NCBI RefSeq assembly: GCF_019703515.2
Contig: NC_059365.1
Coordinates: 42,242,501 to 42,306,500, forward strand
Reading direction: 5' to 3'
Length of the DNA stretch: 64,000 bases
Source of the DNA: Myxocyprinus asiaticus
Taxonomy: Eukaryota; Chordata; Actinopteri; Cypriniformes; Catostomidae
Numbering within the stretch: position 1 is the first letter of the stretch; each line of letters begins with the position of its first letter. Positions 1 to 11,818 of the stretch are shown piece by piece. A program made the translations under genes and the position numbers. A model generated the notes under the pieces. It was not told the origin of the DNA. It saw only the letters and a program-made list of their open reading frames with translations, and did not search any database.

Positions 1-192
1 AACCGTCCTGTTATTTGACACTTTACTCACTGGTTAAAGTAATCATGGCTGACTGTGAGTACTACATTTCTACAGTGGCATCTGAAACTGAAAACTATTG
101 ATTTTAAATGATGCTGCATCCAAGCCGCTAGGTGTCAGTGTAAGTCCAAGATGACACAAAGACAAAAGTTACTGAGAGCACCTTTAACTTGA
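1..192 (-). repeat. Interspersed repeat, copy 1 (entered by window edge)
   Basis: The reverse complement of this stretch matches 62687-62862 almost throughout, including a start like AAAGGTGCACTCAGTAAC and a segment like CACCTAGCGGCC. The window begins inside the repeat. No coding capacity is credible; the minus-strand reading frame of about 60 codons here simply follows the repeat. Confidence 0.75.
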
Positions 193-721
193 CACAGTGT
201 CCAAAAAATTGTGTATTTAGGGTGCAAGACACTAAAAACCAGTGAGACATGATCCAACTAAAATGAGATGCTCCAAAAGAAAGAGTCCTGTAAGAGACTG
301 ATGAACTCAATCAAAACAGATGGCAGTGAAATGTAGGCAAATAACACGCTTATGTTTAGAGCTCTTTTTGTATTGTTCAATCAATGTTTTACTAGTGTGC
401 TCTCGTAATAATGTAATGTTGTTTTTTTTTTTTAATTAATCAAAATTATTATGTTCATGTTATATTGTGTTTAGAATTATTTTAATTATTATATACTAAA
501 TGGAGTGTATTTTGGGGGCCTTTCTCAGTAATTACTCTTAAATGCGATTACATAATAAGCCGGCAAAGTGTGGTCATGTAAATGCATTACTGTAAATGCT
601 TTTCCTTTGTTGTATAATGTCGTCAATGGTTTAAACAAACAAACCAAAAAAAGTCAGATTTGCCCATCACCTTAAAGGTCACCTTATGTACATGGGTTTT
701 TAAGAGCTGCACTTAGCAATG
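193..721. other. Unassigned AT-rich sequence, presumed gabra4 intron
   Basis: AT-rich with short homopolymer tracts (T-run near 421-432). I recognise no exon, RNA or mobile element. It is taken to be intron only because a gabra4 exon with an internal acceptor lies downstream at 5277. Confidence 0.4.
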
Positions 722-1022
722 GCACAGACAAATAGACTTTATTTTTATTTTTAATTTATTTATTTTTTAATTTGGAATGCCCAATTCCCAATGCGCTCTA
801 AGTCCTCGTGGTGGCGTAGTGACTCACCTCAATCCTGGTGGCGGAGGATGAATCTCAGTTGCCTCCACGTCTGAGGCCGTCGATCCGCGCATCTTATCAC
901 GTGGCTTGTTGAGCACGTTACCGCGGAGACGTAGCGGAGGCCCATGCTATTCTCCGAGGCATGCACACACAATTCACCACGCACCCCACCGAGAGCGAGA
1001 ACCACACATTATAGCGACCACT
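722..1022. repeat. GC-richer interspersed repeat, unclassified
   Basis: An island of clearly higher GC and many CpGs (roughly 770-1020) follows a T-rich lead (739-772) within AT-rich surroundings. Its text resembles a high-copy cyprinid repeat I recognise by wording (GGAATGCCCAATTCCCAATG at its start), probably truncated at its far end. I cannot assign a class; a SINE-like element is possible. Confidence 0.5.
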
Positions 1023-1856
1023 CATGATTTATAAATAATTATGACACTATTCAGTGTTGTAAATTATTTCTCATGTTTTAATGTGTTTATTAAAAAAAAG
1101 GACAACCATCATCTCGACACCAGGGGATGCTGCAGCATCTGCAGTACCCCTACTTCCCACGGCCTTGCCACAGCGCTGCATCAAACAGTGCGCTCCGAAG
1201 GTAATGGCTTTTTTTTTTTATTTAGTGATTGTTTAAATGTCTGTAACATAAAAATAAAGATATTGTGATGTTGAAAAGACTATTTGAGCAGCTGGTTCAT
1301 TATGACAACCGCTTCAGTCGCTCTTTTGCTGGTAAACAGTGCAGATCACACTGGTTTGATCATATTTGGATAACATTTAACTAGCTTTTAGTGCAACACA
1401 GCCTCTGAGCCCAATTGTTATATTGACTTTAAAGGCTGTGACCAGCGCTGTAACCCCTATCAGCAACCAATCACAAGTGCCCCACACTTTTCTCCACCAA
1501 TAGCACGTGTACAGTAAATCAGACCTCTCACAGCTCTGGATTCTGCTTAGAAACAGAAGCAAAACATGTCCAGCCCCTCTGGCTAAATGTAGCTTGTGAT
1601 GTACCTATTGATTGCTCCAAATTGCTCTGTATGTAGGCGATTGTGAGTGCACTGATATTTTGTGAAGTTTTCCACAGAGTGTAGATTATTCTACCGAGTT
1701 GAGAGCTGATTTCATAGACTGTTTTCAGACTTGGTTTGATTGCTTGGTCCAAACCCGAGTTTGATGCTCTATATTTCATTTGGTTGCCAAGTGCCATTGT
1801 GAGTACTAGAGGCAGTTGTTTACCTCTGTAGCTAAGTATTGACTCTGGAGTAGAAG

Positions 1857-1858
<2 letters not shown>

Positions 1859-1912
<54 letters not shown>
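1859..1912. repeat. (TG)n microsatellite
   Basis: 27 uninterrupted TG dinucleotides. Confidence 0.97.
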
Positions 1913-1916
<4 letters not shown>

Positions 1917-2193
1917 TAAACTATGGTTGGTTGCTACGGCCTTGTTTTATAGCAACCAAGCAATCCAAATTCTATCATCAAACAGACTTGGATCTGCTTC
2001 AAATGATCTAGAATGAAAGCTTCCTTTTACGTCTATATTCATTTTATACATCCATAATTCTGAGAGAATATGAGAGTGAGAGTGTGTATTTGTCTTGTTA
2101 CTTTACATAGATACGTGGGGGGTGTTTATGTGCAAGAGGTTTGTGTGTGCTTTCTTATGTTTTATTAGTGTGTGCATGTAGGTGTATATGTAA

Positions 2194-2195
<2 letters not shown>

Positions 2196-2230
<35 letters not shown>
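2196..2230. repeat. (TG)n microsatellite
   Basis: About 17 TG units in a wider GT-rich area (2080-2300). The Cys/Val-rich reading frames across it are artefacts of the repeat. Confidence 0.95.
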
Positions 2231-2232
<2 letters not shown>

Positions 2233-3089
2233 AGGAGATGGGATACTGGCTGCCTCTGTCATTGTGTGTATGTGTGTTGGTGTATCCATGTGTGTGACTC
2301 AACGTCTGGCATGCTCACTGCTCTGTGGCAGCCTTTAGATTCACTGAGAGAGAAACTCTTCCCACTGAAAACTCTTGACTCCCCCTGCTGGTTCAAAGTA
2401 TCACTGCTTGTTGTAGTAATTCAACCGTTTTAGGGGGGAGACAAATCTAATCTGTTACCTTATTTCAGTTCTGCCCTTCTTACCTTTTCCTCACACACTC
2501 AGATAAGGAAAACACTGCTAAATCTTTCATTTCAATTAAATGATCAACATACTGGTTAGCTGATTGCTGAAGACTGTATTGCTTCTGCAGAGTGATTTTA
2601 TTTTAAATATTGTGTAATCCTTCTATTTGTGCCTTCTTTATTCGCAACATGATCATGTGGGAAGTCAACATGTTGCTACTGAATGTTCCATTAGTTTAAC
2701 ATCGGCCCCGACATTTTTGCATTAGTTCTAATGTGTTTACTTTTTCCTTTGGCACAACTGATTCAGATTCAAAAACATCTCCATCTGATATCTGATCTGG
2801 TATCTTTGGCATACAGGGGACTGATATCCAGTCACATTAATGCTATTGTGTAAAACCCCTCAGGAACAAAGGATTGCCTACAGATTAACTACAGTTATCG
2901 TAATGGCTTAATCCACAGTGAGGTTTGAACTGCCATGTTGTTCAGTAGAGATATCTGTACCATAGTACCTGGCTGTGAAAATTGATTTTTACCTTTTGTC
3001 TTTGATTCTATGATTCGTCTGCTAGCATTAACAAAATTCAACCTCTCGTGTTCATTTACAGACCATAAAATGCAGTCAAGTTTTGCAGG

Positions 3090-4582
3090 TTAATGGAATA
3101 GTTCACCCCCAACTGACAAGACTTCCATCATTTACTCACTCTCATATTGTTTCAAAATAAACGTGTCTGTCAAGCTTCAAAGAATTAGCATTCAATAGGA
3201 CTTGTGCACTTTATTCCAAGTCTTTTGAAGTCATATGATTGCTTTGTGTGAGGAACAGACCAAAATCTAAGTCTTTATTAACTGAAAATCCTTCACTCTG
3301 TTCTCAAATTTTATTATTTCTTACATTCAGTTCAATTCTGGAATGTAAAGATGAGTACTCATGCTTCATTGGTTCTCCCGCATCTCATCACTGATGTCAA
3401 ACCTGAGAATTAAGAGCTATGGCAAGTAGTGAGATTTTGGTCTGTTCCTCACAAAGCTATCAAATGGCTTCAGAAGGCTTAGAATATAGTGCAAGAGTTG
3501 TATGGATGACTTTTACGGTGCTTTTATGGTACTTTGTCTTTTTTGAAGCTCAACAGCCCCAGTCCCTATTAGGGAAAAGAACACTCTGGACATTGTGCAA
3601 AACATCTTTTGTGTTTAATTTAAGAAAGGGGTGCAGGGGTGCATTTCCCATACAACTACGTTACTTACTGCTTAACTACCATAGTATGATGCATCGTTGG
3701 AGAAATTAACTAGCTAGTGGCGACTGTTTCCCGAAACCATAGTAACCACGTCGCTCATCCATCTTACGACCCACGTTGGTTCAACAACATTGAGCTGTGT
3801 TAATGGCGTTACTCAGGATGTGGAGTAATAACTTATGTGGATGTCAAATTATAATAACTAATTTACATGTACTTCAGAAAGCTGTTTAATGTGCGAATGC
3901 TGCTGAAGACATGAAAGCTGCATGCACTGTGTAATGCGACAGATGATTGTGCTGCAATAGTGGGGTTTCCCTTCACATCAGACTTTGGGGTTCCCCCGAT
4001 GCATTTGAACACATACGCACATGTGCACTCTTCAAAAACATATAAGAATGCCACTTACGTGTGAACATGGAGACATAATATGCCATGTTCTCCGACAGAA
4101 GCCATGTGTGGTAAAGTGCTTTCTCTTAGCAGCCTTTAATCCCTTAAACGGCTGCATTCGCGTCTACGTGATGTTTCAGAACGCCGCTTTCTACAAAACC
4201 CCAGAATAAGCCATTTTCTTAAGTGCATGTAAATGTGGCCAAAGTCTTAATACAATGCAAGATATACAGTATATAGAATGAAAGATATAGAAGCCTCAGT
4301 GAAGTCGAATGATGTCCACACAGCAAACTAACAAGGAACTATGCTTCTAATCACAGGTAAAGAGCTGTAGTTACAAACCACACAACTTTGCGATGCTGTT
4401 TGCGAATGTTCATTGGAACTACGGTTTCGGGAAATACCAAATCATTGAACTATGTTGGTAACGATGAAGCTTGTGGCCATAGCTGTCTAATGATGCTTTT
4501 GGGAAACGTACCCCAGGTTTGGAACAACATAAGTGTAAGCAAATTGTGAAAGAATTAAAATGTTTGGGTGAACTGCTCCTTT
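3090..4582. mobile_element. TTAA-type MITE, split by a second element
   Basis: The left end starts with TTAA at 3090-3093, then TGGAATAGTTCACC, the same terminus as the intact MITE at 26784-27128. Its right half resumes at about 4517 with text like GTTTGGAACAACATAAG and ends near GGGTGAACTGCTCCTTTG, the inverted counterpart. The two halves are separated by the insertion at 3634-4516. The right-hand TTAA is not preserved. Family known from fish and frogs; assignment to piggyBac or Kolobok is an inference from the TTAA target. Confidence 0.65.
3634..4516. mobile_element. hAT-like non-autonomous element
   Basis: The left end is CAGGGGTGCATTTCCC and the reverse complement of the right end is CTGGGGTACGTTTCCC, a 16-bp imperfect inverted repeat. 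Further inward the arms keep similarity (words like CATAGTATGATGCATCG and the inverse of CTAATGATGC). It interrupts a TTAA MITE. I could not find a convincing 8-bp target duplication, so the class is tentative. No transposase is encoded. Confidence 0.55.
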
Positions 4583-4629
4583 GATCTCTGATTAATTTTG
4601 GCTTTCTTTCACTAATAGGCCTAAATGCA

Positions 4630-4653
4630 TTTTTTTTTTTTTTTTTTTTTTTT
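4630..4653. repeat. Poly(T) tract
   Basis: 24 consecutive T. Confidence 0.95.
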
Positions 4654-5276
4654 ACATTTGTTTTTGAGCAGCATGGATGGGGGTTAACATCTGCAATATT
4701 ACATGTTTGGTTGATTTTTTCTTTTTAGTCAGTCGTTTCTTCCTCATCTACCTAAACATCTGAATTGAATGTATTTTTTGTATAAATATATTTATTGTAG
4801 CCATTTTATTGAAAGGGCAGAATAAGGACATGAGCAATTTGTGCCACTGCTCAGTTTTTAGGGTTGCAAACTTTTCACCACATGAATACGGGACACTTAA
4901 GCATTTTGAGTGCTTTAATACGGATCCCCCCAAGCGTTTTCGCCATCTGGCCAGGTATGTGGGGGTGTGTTTGGTCCCACTTCAAACCTTGTGCATTTTG
5001 ATGACTCACAAAATTAAATTTGGGATGGGGGGACTCGGGATTCCACCCGAGTATCTCGCCACTAAAATGTGGGACAACAGGGTCAAAAAGTCCTAGCTAA
5101 TACGGGACCCTATCTGCATTCCACCAAAGACCACATTTCAATGTGTTGGAGGATGTGTGCTAAATGCTAGCCAATAACTGGCACTTATTTCTCACAGATC
5201 TTCTTGTTACTTGTTATTAATTAGAATACAAGACTATGAATATTAATGTTTTGTTTTGATTTTGTCTTTGTCACAG

Positions 5277-5545
5277 GAATCACCACCGTTCTCACAATGA
5301 CGACCCTTAGTATTAGCGCACGCCATTCTTTGCCCAAGGTCTCGTACGCAACAGCCATGGATTGGTTCATAGCAGTGTGTTTTGCTTTCGTCTTCTCTGC
5401 CCTCATCGAGTTTGCTGCTGTGAATTACTTCACCAACGCACAGGCCGAAAGAGCCAAGAGGAAACAGGCCAAAGCTGCCGCTGCAGCTAGTGCTAAGAGC
5501 GCCACACCATCAGGCAAAGCTAAAGACACTGAGGAGGTTCTACAG
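5277..5545 (+). CDS. gabra4: GABA-A receptor alpha-4 subunit, penultimate exon (partial gene)
   Basis: This exon encodes the end of the pore-lining M2 helix, the M2-M3 loop, M3 and the start of the large cytoplasmic loop of a Cys-loop chloride channel subunit. The acceptor is a T-rich tract ending in CACAG at 5272-5276; the donor is CAG|GTGAGA at 5545/5546. The exon enters with a split glycine codon (phase 1) and leaves in phase 0. Visible motifs are [14 protein letters not shown] (M2), [13 protein letters not shown] (M2-M3 loop and M3 start) and [15 protein letters not shown] (end of M3). After M3 comes [10 protein letters not shown] and an Ala/Lys-rich stretch, as in alpha-4 rather than alpha-1, -2, -3 or -5. 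Alpha-6 is the main alternative. Known role of the family: GABA-gated chloride conductance in neurons, alpha-4 typically extrasynaptic with delta. Upstream exons are outside the window. Confidence 0.93.
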
Positions 5546-6320
5546 GTGAGAGGATGATACAGACACCACAAAGACAAAATATTTATTATTAAGTGAATAG
5601 TGATGGCTCTGAAATCTCATTGAGTGTGTTTACATGCACTTTAAAAGTCTGATTTCAGTTGAATTAAAGCAATAATTTGTCTTTTTAAAATGTCACGTAA
5701 ACGCGTCCGTTTCTTTATGACATCGAATTAACAGACCTAGATAATGTGATTGTAGGTTGGTTCCATCCTGCATGTATACACGGTAATCAGACTGCAACTG
5801 GCATCGGCATTATGTGCATGCTTAGAGAAAAAGTAGTGCCAGGTGCCACGCGACGTGTATTTAACCCGGAACTTGAATGGAACACAAAGCAGAGAATACA
5901 AAGAGCAACATCAACAACACAGGGGAAGTTTCCTTCAGAAGTCATCATTCCTATGCCCTATTCCTATTACCATCCACTGTGTGAGCTTTGGAGGGCTGAA
6001 AGGTGTGGTGCTCAAAAATAATGTTTATTCAGAACTCACCTTTTAAGTTATTTTTATTGGAACTTCTGTTTAAAGCAATCTTACAGCATGGCTACTATGA
6101 CTGTTCACCCTTTAAAGTGCCCTTCGGAGGTTGATTTATCTCGTTTATAATGCAGGGACACATGGCGAACGCTAGACATTTTCATTTTTGGACGGATCAG
6201 CAGTCTGTAAACCATTTACACCTGTGACACATTAATGTGCCTTTAATTACTATTATTTTTGTCCATTGACTAATCCTGCTATCTGTCTGTCATTGTAACA
6301 CTCATATCATACATGTAAAT

Positions 6321-7018
6321 TAGGCTTGGGGCTGATGCCTTTTTTTACGCATCGATAATCAGAAGATTTTCCCAATGATTATCAATATATATTGGGATTT
6401 GTTTTTGTTTTTTTTCAGATATAAACAGGGCTGCTCCTTGCATAATAGTCTATTTTCTTTTCAAATATTTTTCTAAACACAACTTTGGTAAAGTGAGCGG
6501 CAAGGTAAGTTTAAAGGGTCGCACACCAGATGCATCTGGCAGATGACATGGCGCCTTCTAAAATTCAAAACGGTCATTTTCTACAAAGGTATGCACACGA
6601 CCGCCAACGCTCAGCGTCAAAATTATGCAGTGCCACAGAGTGCAACTTGTATAGTTTTCCATTCAATTTGAACCAAAACATTATCAAAGGGCAAAGATTA
6701 TTTACACTAGCCATCACTGTATGATATATGGTATATATATATTTAATATAGCCTACACAATGTACGTATTTTCAGTTACAAGTGTGTCGTTTTGTGGTTT
6801 GACAGCTTGAATTAAAGACCTATTTGAGGCTACATAGAGAGAAATTGCATAATAAACATCACCATATCTAATTGTTCAGTTTGCGCAGTTACACCAGTTT
6901 CAAACACTAAACTGCAAACTCAGCATCACATTGTTCATTCCTGAAGAATTACAAAAATATGTTGATAAAATAACGTGCCCATCAATAATCGATATATCGA
7001 TATTTTATGACATCCCTA
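6321..7018. mobile_element. hAT-type MITE with perfect 8-bp target duplication
   Basis: The 8-mer ATGTAAAT occurs immediately before (6313-6320) and after (7019-7026) the element. Its ends are TAGGCTTGGGG and, inverted, TAGGGATGTCAT, the form usual for hAT termini. The right end carries CGATATATCGATATTTTATG. It is 698 bp long and encodes nothing recognisable. The class follows from the 8-bp duplication plus the TAGGG terminus. Confidence 0.8.
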
Positions 7019-7198
7019 ATGTAAATGTATATCACCCAACACCAATCTTTGCAATAGCAATAAATGCCTTTTAATAATAAAGTAAAATACTTTTTCATGA
7101 TCTTACGTGGACTATTTTCAAACATTTCATTATAAGATACAATAAAAGAGGGTAACAGATGCATACTATGGCCAAGGTTAGCATGCTAGCATTATATA

Positions 7199-7243
7199 CA
7201 CTGCCGTTCCAAAGTTTGGGGTCATTTACTTATTCTTTATTCT

Positions 7244-7274
<31 letters not shown>

Positions 7275-7748
7275 TTTTTTATTTTTTTATTTTTTCACAT
7301 TTTAGAATAATAGTAAAGTCATCAAATCAATGGAATAACAGAAATGGAACAGGAAATTATGTTGTGGCTAAAAAAAATGAAAAAATATATCAAAACTGTG
7401 TTATATTTTAGCATCTTCAAAGTAGTCATCCTTTGCCTAGAATTTTCAGAAATGTACTCTTGACATTTTCTCAACCAACTTCTTGAGGTATCATCCTGGG
7501 ATGCTTTTTAAACAGTATTGAAGGAGTTCCCATCTATGTTGGGCACTTATTGGCTGCTTTTCTTTATTATTCGGTCCAAATCAACCATTTATATATATAT
7601 TTTTTTTATTTGTATTGAAATAAAATAATTTGTTGGCACAATTATATTTTTGTCGACAAAAATTTAAGCATACGCCTTCAGATCAAAAGGTTTTTAAGAT
7701 CATGTGAAACATCTCATTCAAGTGACCCCAAACTTTTGAACGGCAGTG
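7199..7748. mobile_element. Tc1/mariner-type MITE
   Basis: Inverted ends CACTGCCGTTCCAAAGTTTG (left) and CACTGCCGTTCAAAAGTTTG (right, inverted) differ at one of 20 positions and continue into GGGTCA. TA dinucleotides flank both ends (7197-7198 and 7749-7750). At 550 bp it is too short for a transposase; I see no decayed transposase motif I would defend. An AT-rich low-complexity patch sits at 7232-7297. Confidence 0.85.
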
Positions 7749-8869
7749 TATTTATATTATATCTTTTAATTATCATCAAGTAGTTATAACAGCTTCTTGT
7801 AATGATCTTATGTGGACTCCATTCATAAAATGAGGCAGAAAGCATGATTGTTTTATTGAATATGCAGCCTGAAGCAAATGACATACAGATGCAGAACTGT
7901 ATTCAGACAACAAACCCAGCGATCACTAGGAAGATATAGACAAACTATATATTTTCTTAATCCTTTATTTATTCACGACATGTCTCCTCAGTCTTAATGT
8001 TATTATTAAGCATTACACAGAGTTTATAAGAATGAGAGTGAATCAAAGCAGAGCTTGTATAGTTAGAACAATCCAGGAGCAAACAGCATCATCTTCTGCC
8101 TTACAACATCACCATAAACACAACGGATAACGTACATTCGATCTGCATCAAAATCAATGCGTGAAGAATGTAAGAAATGGACGTGGCTGTAAAGTGTTCC
8201 ATGTTGTTGTGTCTGTTATGTACGTTCTGCAGTGGACTTATTTGTCGCACTACTATCAGTCAAAATGTCAACTGGAAAATGTCTACATCGCTTTCTCAGC
8301 TGACATCCTTTCTTCACCTATTTGATTGCACAGATAGGTGAAGTGTAATGTATACTTGGACAGAGAGATGAAGATTGTAGCTCGGCAATGCAAAAACCCA
8401 TGGTAGTTCGATTATAACTGCCCATGTAAACATACTCTGAGACACATTAAATGGCTGATACCGTACATGCACATTGTGGATATATGCATAGTATTCTTAA
8501 TAAATGCAGCAAGTCACACATTTCATAGATTGTTAATTGATGGTTTCACTGCTCTGCTTCGAATGTTGTATAATAACAGCCCTTAACCATGGTAAAACTA
8601 TTGTGACACACAGCCTCTTGTGGGTTATTGCATTAGTACAGCAGTGGTCTCCAACATGGTGCCCACAGGCACCTAATACCCCACATACAGGCTGTGAGAT
8701 GCCTGCAGAGGTGCATTCAATAAACAGTCTAAATTGTAATGTTTAATTTCCTTTAATTTCCTTTTTCTTATTACTTGCATAAAATTGTAATTATAGTTGT
8801 GCTCAGCCCTATAAATAACTTTGAATTACATGACTGTGGTGACACTTTTGCAAAATAACATTCTGTGGT
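7749..8869. other. Unassigned intronic stretch
   Basis: Ordinary AT-rich DNA. The end of the candidate palindromic element falls at 8437. Nothing else recognised. Confidence 0.35.
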
Positions 8870-9150
8870 TCATTACATGTTTTGCGGCAGTTCCGAGGTG
8901 AAATGTCCACTGTGTGGCGCTAAAAGCGTGTTAAAGATTATTCCAAACAGATGAGTTTAAGTTAAATGCTCTATCGAGTTTTAAATCAACAAAAAAATAC
9001 CTCCCTACCCTACACCTCTCTGATAGTGTCGCAAAAGCAAATGTGAGGTGAAAAATGCAATTGCTGAAGCAACCATGTCATTTTGTTGTGCTTAAATGAC
9101 ACTTGCTCTTTAGGACTCATATCCCAGTCCTATGCATCGATGTTTTGTTG
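8870..9150 (-). repeat. Repeat with tRNA-like module, copy 1 (partial)
   Basis: Inverted relative to the copy at 63085-63735. It shares GCGGCAGTTCCGAGGTGAAA, CTCCCTACCCTA and TGCTGAAGCAACCATG, and stops just inside the tRNA-like part (ATCCCAGTCCTATGCATCGATG). The rest of the unit is missing. Confidence 0.75.
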
Positions 9151-9214
9151 TGTGTGTGTGTGTGTGTATATAGAGAGAGAGAAATTATTATCAAAATTAG
9201 ACAGTATTTTAAAA

Positions 9215-10042
9215 GATAACGGTAATACTTTACACTAATGTTAACTTTGTTAAGGGTTTATATAGGGGTTTAATAATGACTGATATGTATTTTACAAATT
9301 AATTATAAATCATTTATATGCAGTTATAGCAAAATGCATAAAAAGGATAACTTCCGTCCAATATTTGCCAAATAGTAAGCATTTTAACTTACATGTTATA
9401 AATGCTTAATACACTTGGTTCTATTCATCAAAAACATAAAATGCCACAGAAAAAAAAAAAAAAATTATAATAATATTATAGTGAGATTAAAAAGAGGGAT
9501 TATGTAACTTTTCTACAGTCAACTTTGTGATTATATTCATTACTGTAATGTCTTGACTCACTTGTGTTGTCACTTTCCTTGTCATGTTGATATAAATAAA
9601 AAAAAAAAATGGTGCTAGAACTCCAAGTGCTGTCCCAAATTACCTAGTCACACAAAGTTCTCTACAAAAACACTTTTCAGGTTTTCATGGTCATTCACAG
9701 CATATACCATATAATAAATCCTGATGACCATTAAACCATACTCAACTTTATGTACATAGGCTTCTAATGTTGGCAAATCCTTAATAAGGATAATAAATGA
9801 CTCCACTTTGCATTAAGGTACATTTGCATAGGTTATTAATGTCAAATAAGTGTTATTAAGCATTTATGAGATAGAGGTAAAATGACTCACTATTTGGCAA
9901 GTATTTCATGAAAGTCACCATTTTTATATATGTAGTTATAAACAAATATAAATGAATATAATACATTTATAAATGACTTACAAGTCATTAACGAAACCCT
10001 TTATAAAACCTTAATAAAGGGAACATTAATGTAAAGTTTTAC
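9215..10042. mobile_element. Large palindromic element, family P, intact copy
   Basis: Long terminal inverted repeats of at least 60 bp: the left end reads TTTACACTAATGTTAACTTT and the inverted right end TTTACATTAATGTTCCCTTT, both continuing into (A)AGGGTTTATA. Inner arms also pair (TGCCAAATAGTAAGCATTTT versus the inverse of ACTCACTATTTGGCAAGTAT). Length about 828 bp with an A-run at 9450-9464. No coding sequence. Three further copies: 15820-20460 (split), 33235-33470 and 48290-48635. Superfamily unknown. Confidence 0.75.
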
Positions 10043-11747
10043 AGAGATTTCATTATTATTCCTTGGACTCAAGTTAGTGATTAAAGTGAAAACAATAGCA
10101 GCGTATTACTGTTAAAGCACAAGGTAAAGAAAAAGTACATTAATATGTGCAGTATTAGGAGATGATCTTGCATGTTTCAAAGCCTTTTCTGCTTTGAAAG
10201 TCTTGCCTAATGGTAGCCTCAAAATGATGCTGCTCAAAAGCAAGGAAGGCCTGGATTTCATCCCATAACTTCCACAATCAATTCAATACAATTGAATTCA
10301 AATGTTATTTGTATAGCTATAAAAAATAAAAAAAATAAAAAAAAGAGCTAAAGAAGGAGCAGAGCTTTCTCCCTTCTTATCTTCTGAGTGAAGTCATTTG
10401 AGTAAGAAGATCAACAGAAAGATGACCTGTCATTAGAGCATCATGGGAGTTTTGCGGTGTAAACGACACAAAACGGCATGCTAACCATTTAATTATTGCT
10501 GACAGTAAAGCTCTTTGAGAGTGTGCATGTGAGCTTGGGCAGATTTAGTTTTTCGCTGGATAATGTGTGTAAACTGAGATGGCGGATTAGACATGGCACA
10601 TGCTGACAGCTGTGAGACTCACCCAGAGTGTCTGTCAGACTGTTGACATGATATATTGTAGCCGTGTTTTCTGTGTCATTTAATTTTACAGGCAGCTGCA
10701 GATTTTAATGTCACTTATCTAATGGTGCTTCTCCGTAAGCCTTTCAAAACAAAATTTTCTTCTGGCCATTAAAAATGCACGTTTGCTCAGTAAAATGAAC
10801 GTTTAATCTTCACGGAAGTGATGGGTCGTTCATGAACGATTCATTCATTTTGAACAATTCTTTTTGTAGTAGTCTCAGAGAGTGATTCGTTCATTTTGTG
10901 TTGGCCGCGCATGCGCCATTCATTTGTTACGTGAAAACCAGAACAGGAAAACAGAAATTATTACTTCACCTTTCAACTCTTTTGGTCCGAGTCGTTCGTT
11001 CTTTTGTCATGTGACAGCCATATACGCTATGCATTGCTCACACAGGAAACAGAAATGATTAGTTCACCTCTCGAGTCTTCTTGTCCAAGTCGTTTAATTA
11101 AGGATTAATGAGATGCCATTAACAGGTTTTCTGATCTGGAGAAAAGAAGAGAAAAATGCTCTTTTCCTAGAGAGACACACAGAGAGAGAGACAGGGTAGG
11201 ATTTACTTAACAGTTAAGGCAATGTTTTGTACAACACACTCTCATGATGAAACATCACAGAAGCTACTTTTTGCCATGACCACCATAACGTCGCAATTGG
11301 TCCTTATGTCAAAAATGTCACTCTGATGTCGTATTCAATTTATTTTGAAAGCAACTGTCCAAACTAAGGAGAGACCGTTCTGTCTCATGCCTCACTTATG
11401 AGACTGCCCTGGTTTTGTGGGGTATTTTAATACAAAAACCTTTGCCTTATTTACAGGCACATTTAGTGCCTTGTTAAACTGGTTTAAGGGAAATCCAGTT
11501 AAACCAGGCACTAAATGTGCTGAAATAAGTCTGCCATGTAAATATTTAAATTAAAAGTTTATTGTTTCAGATGTTGCTTTTCAATGTAATTATTATAGAT
11601 TGTGCCTTATTCACAAAACTCACAAAACAAATTGCATGCCGCAATTGACGTTGCATTATTACTGCTAACAGAAAGCAGGCAGAAAAGCAGAATTTTAGTA
11701 CTAATTTTATTTTTAATTACATTGCCAAATTATATATTAAAAATATA
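10043..11747. other. Unassigned intronic stretch with a palindromic GTTCATGAAC patch
   Basis: 10310-10345 is A-rich low complexity. Around 10825-11010 there are recurrent words GTTCATGAACGATTCATTCA and GTCGTTCGTTC, and 11457-11525 holds an inverted pair (GGCACATTTAGTGCCTTGTT ... AACCAGGCACTAAATGTGC), a hairpin of about 20-bp arms. These suggest decayed repeats; I cannot name them. Confidence 0.35.
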
Positions 11748-11818
11748 CACTCACTGAGATCACATTTTTCCCCGTTCTGATGGTTGATGTGAACATTATG
11801 TGGTTGATGTGAACATAG

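Larger units (their letters stand above)
1023..3089. other. Unassigned intronic stretch with two TG microsatellites
   Basis: No exon-like segment with splice sites is seen. In particular no sequence resembling the preceding gabra exon (M1 and start of M2) is present. The two (TG)n tracts are listed separately. Short reading frames here are not supported by codon pattern or homology. Confidence 0.4.
5622..8437. mobile_element. Candidate palindromic DNA element enclosing two MITEs
   Basis: GAGTGTGTTTACATGCAC at 5622 and the reverse complement of 8420-8437, GAGTATGTTTACATGGGC, agree at 15 of 18 positions, and both are followed inward by related text (GATTTCAG versus a GATTA-like region). No target duplication was found. 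The hAT MITE (6321-7018) and the Tc1 MITE (7199-7748) would lie inside it. Reading frames at 5746-6046 look non-coding. Confidence 0.35.

Noticed and set aside
2141..2433. Cys/Val-rich frames
   Set aside because: Products of the (TG)n tract and its GT-rich surroundings.
3626..4524. 8-bp target duplication for the hAT-like element at 3634-4516
   Set aside because: AAGGGGTG and GTTTGGAA do not match well enough; the duplication is not claimed.
1..5276. Search for the preceding gabra4 exon (M1 and start of M2)
   Set aside because: No sequence resembling the conserved M1 region with flanking splice sites was seen on either strand, so the exon is taken to lie outside the window.
5746..6046. Two overlapping + strand frames after the first gabra4 exon
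   Set aside because: No splice sites, no family resemblance, and they lie in presumed intron inside a candidate repeat.
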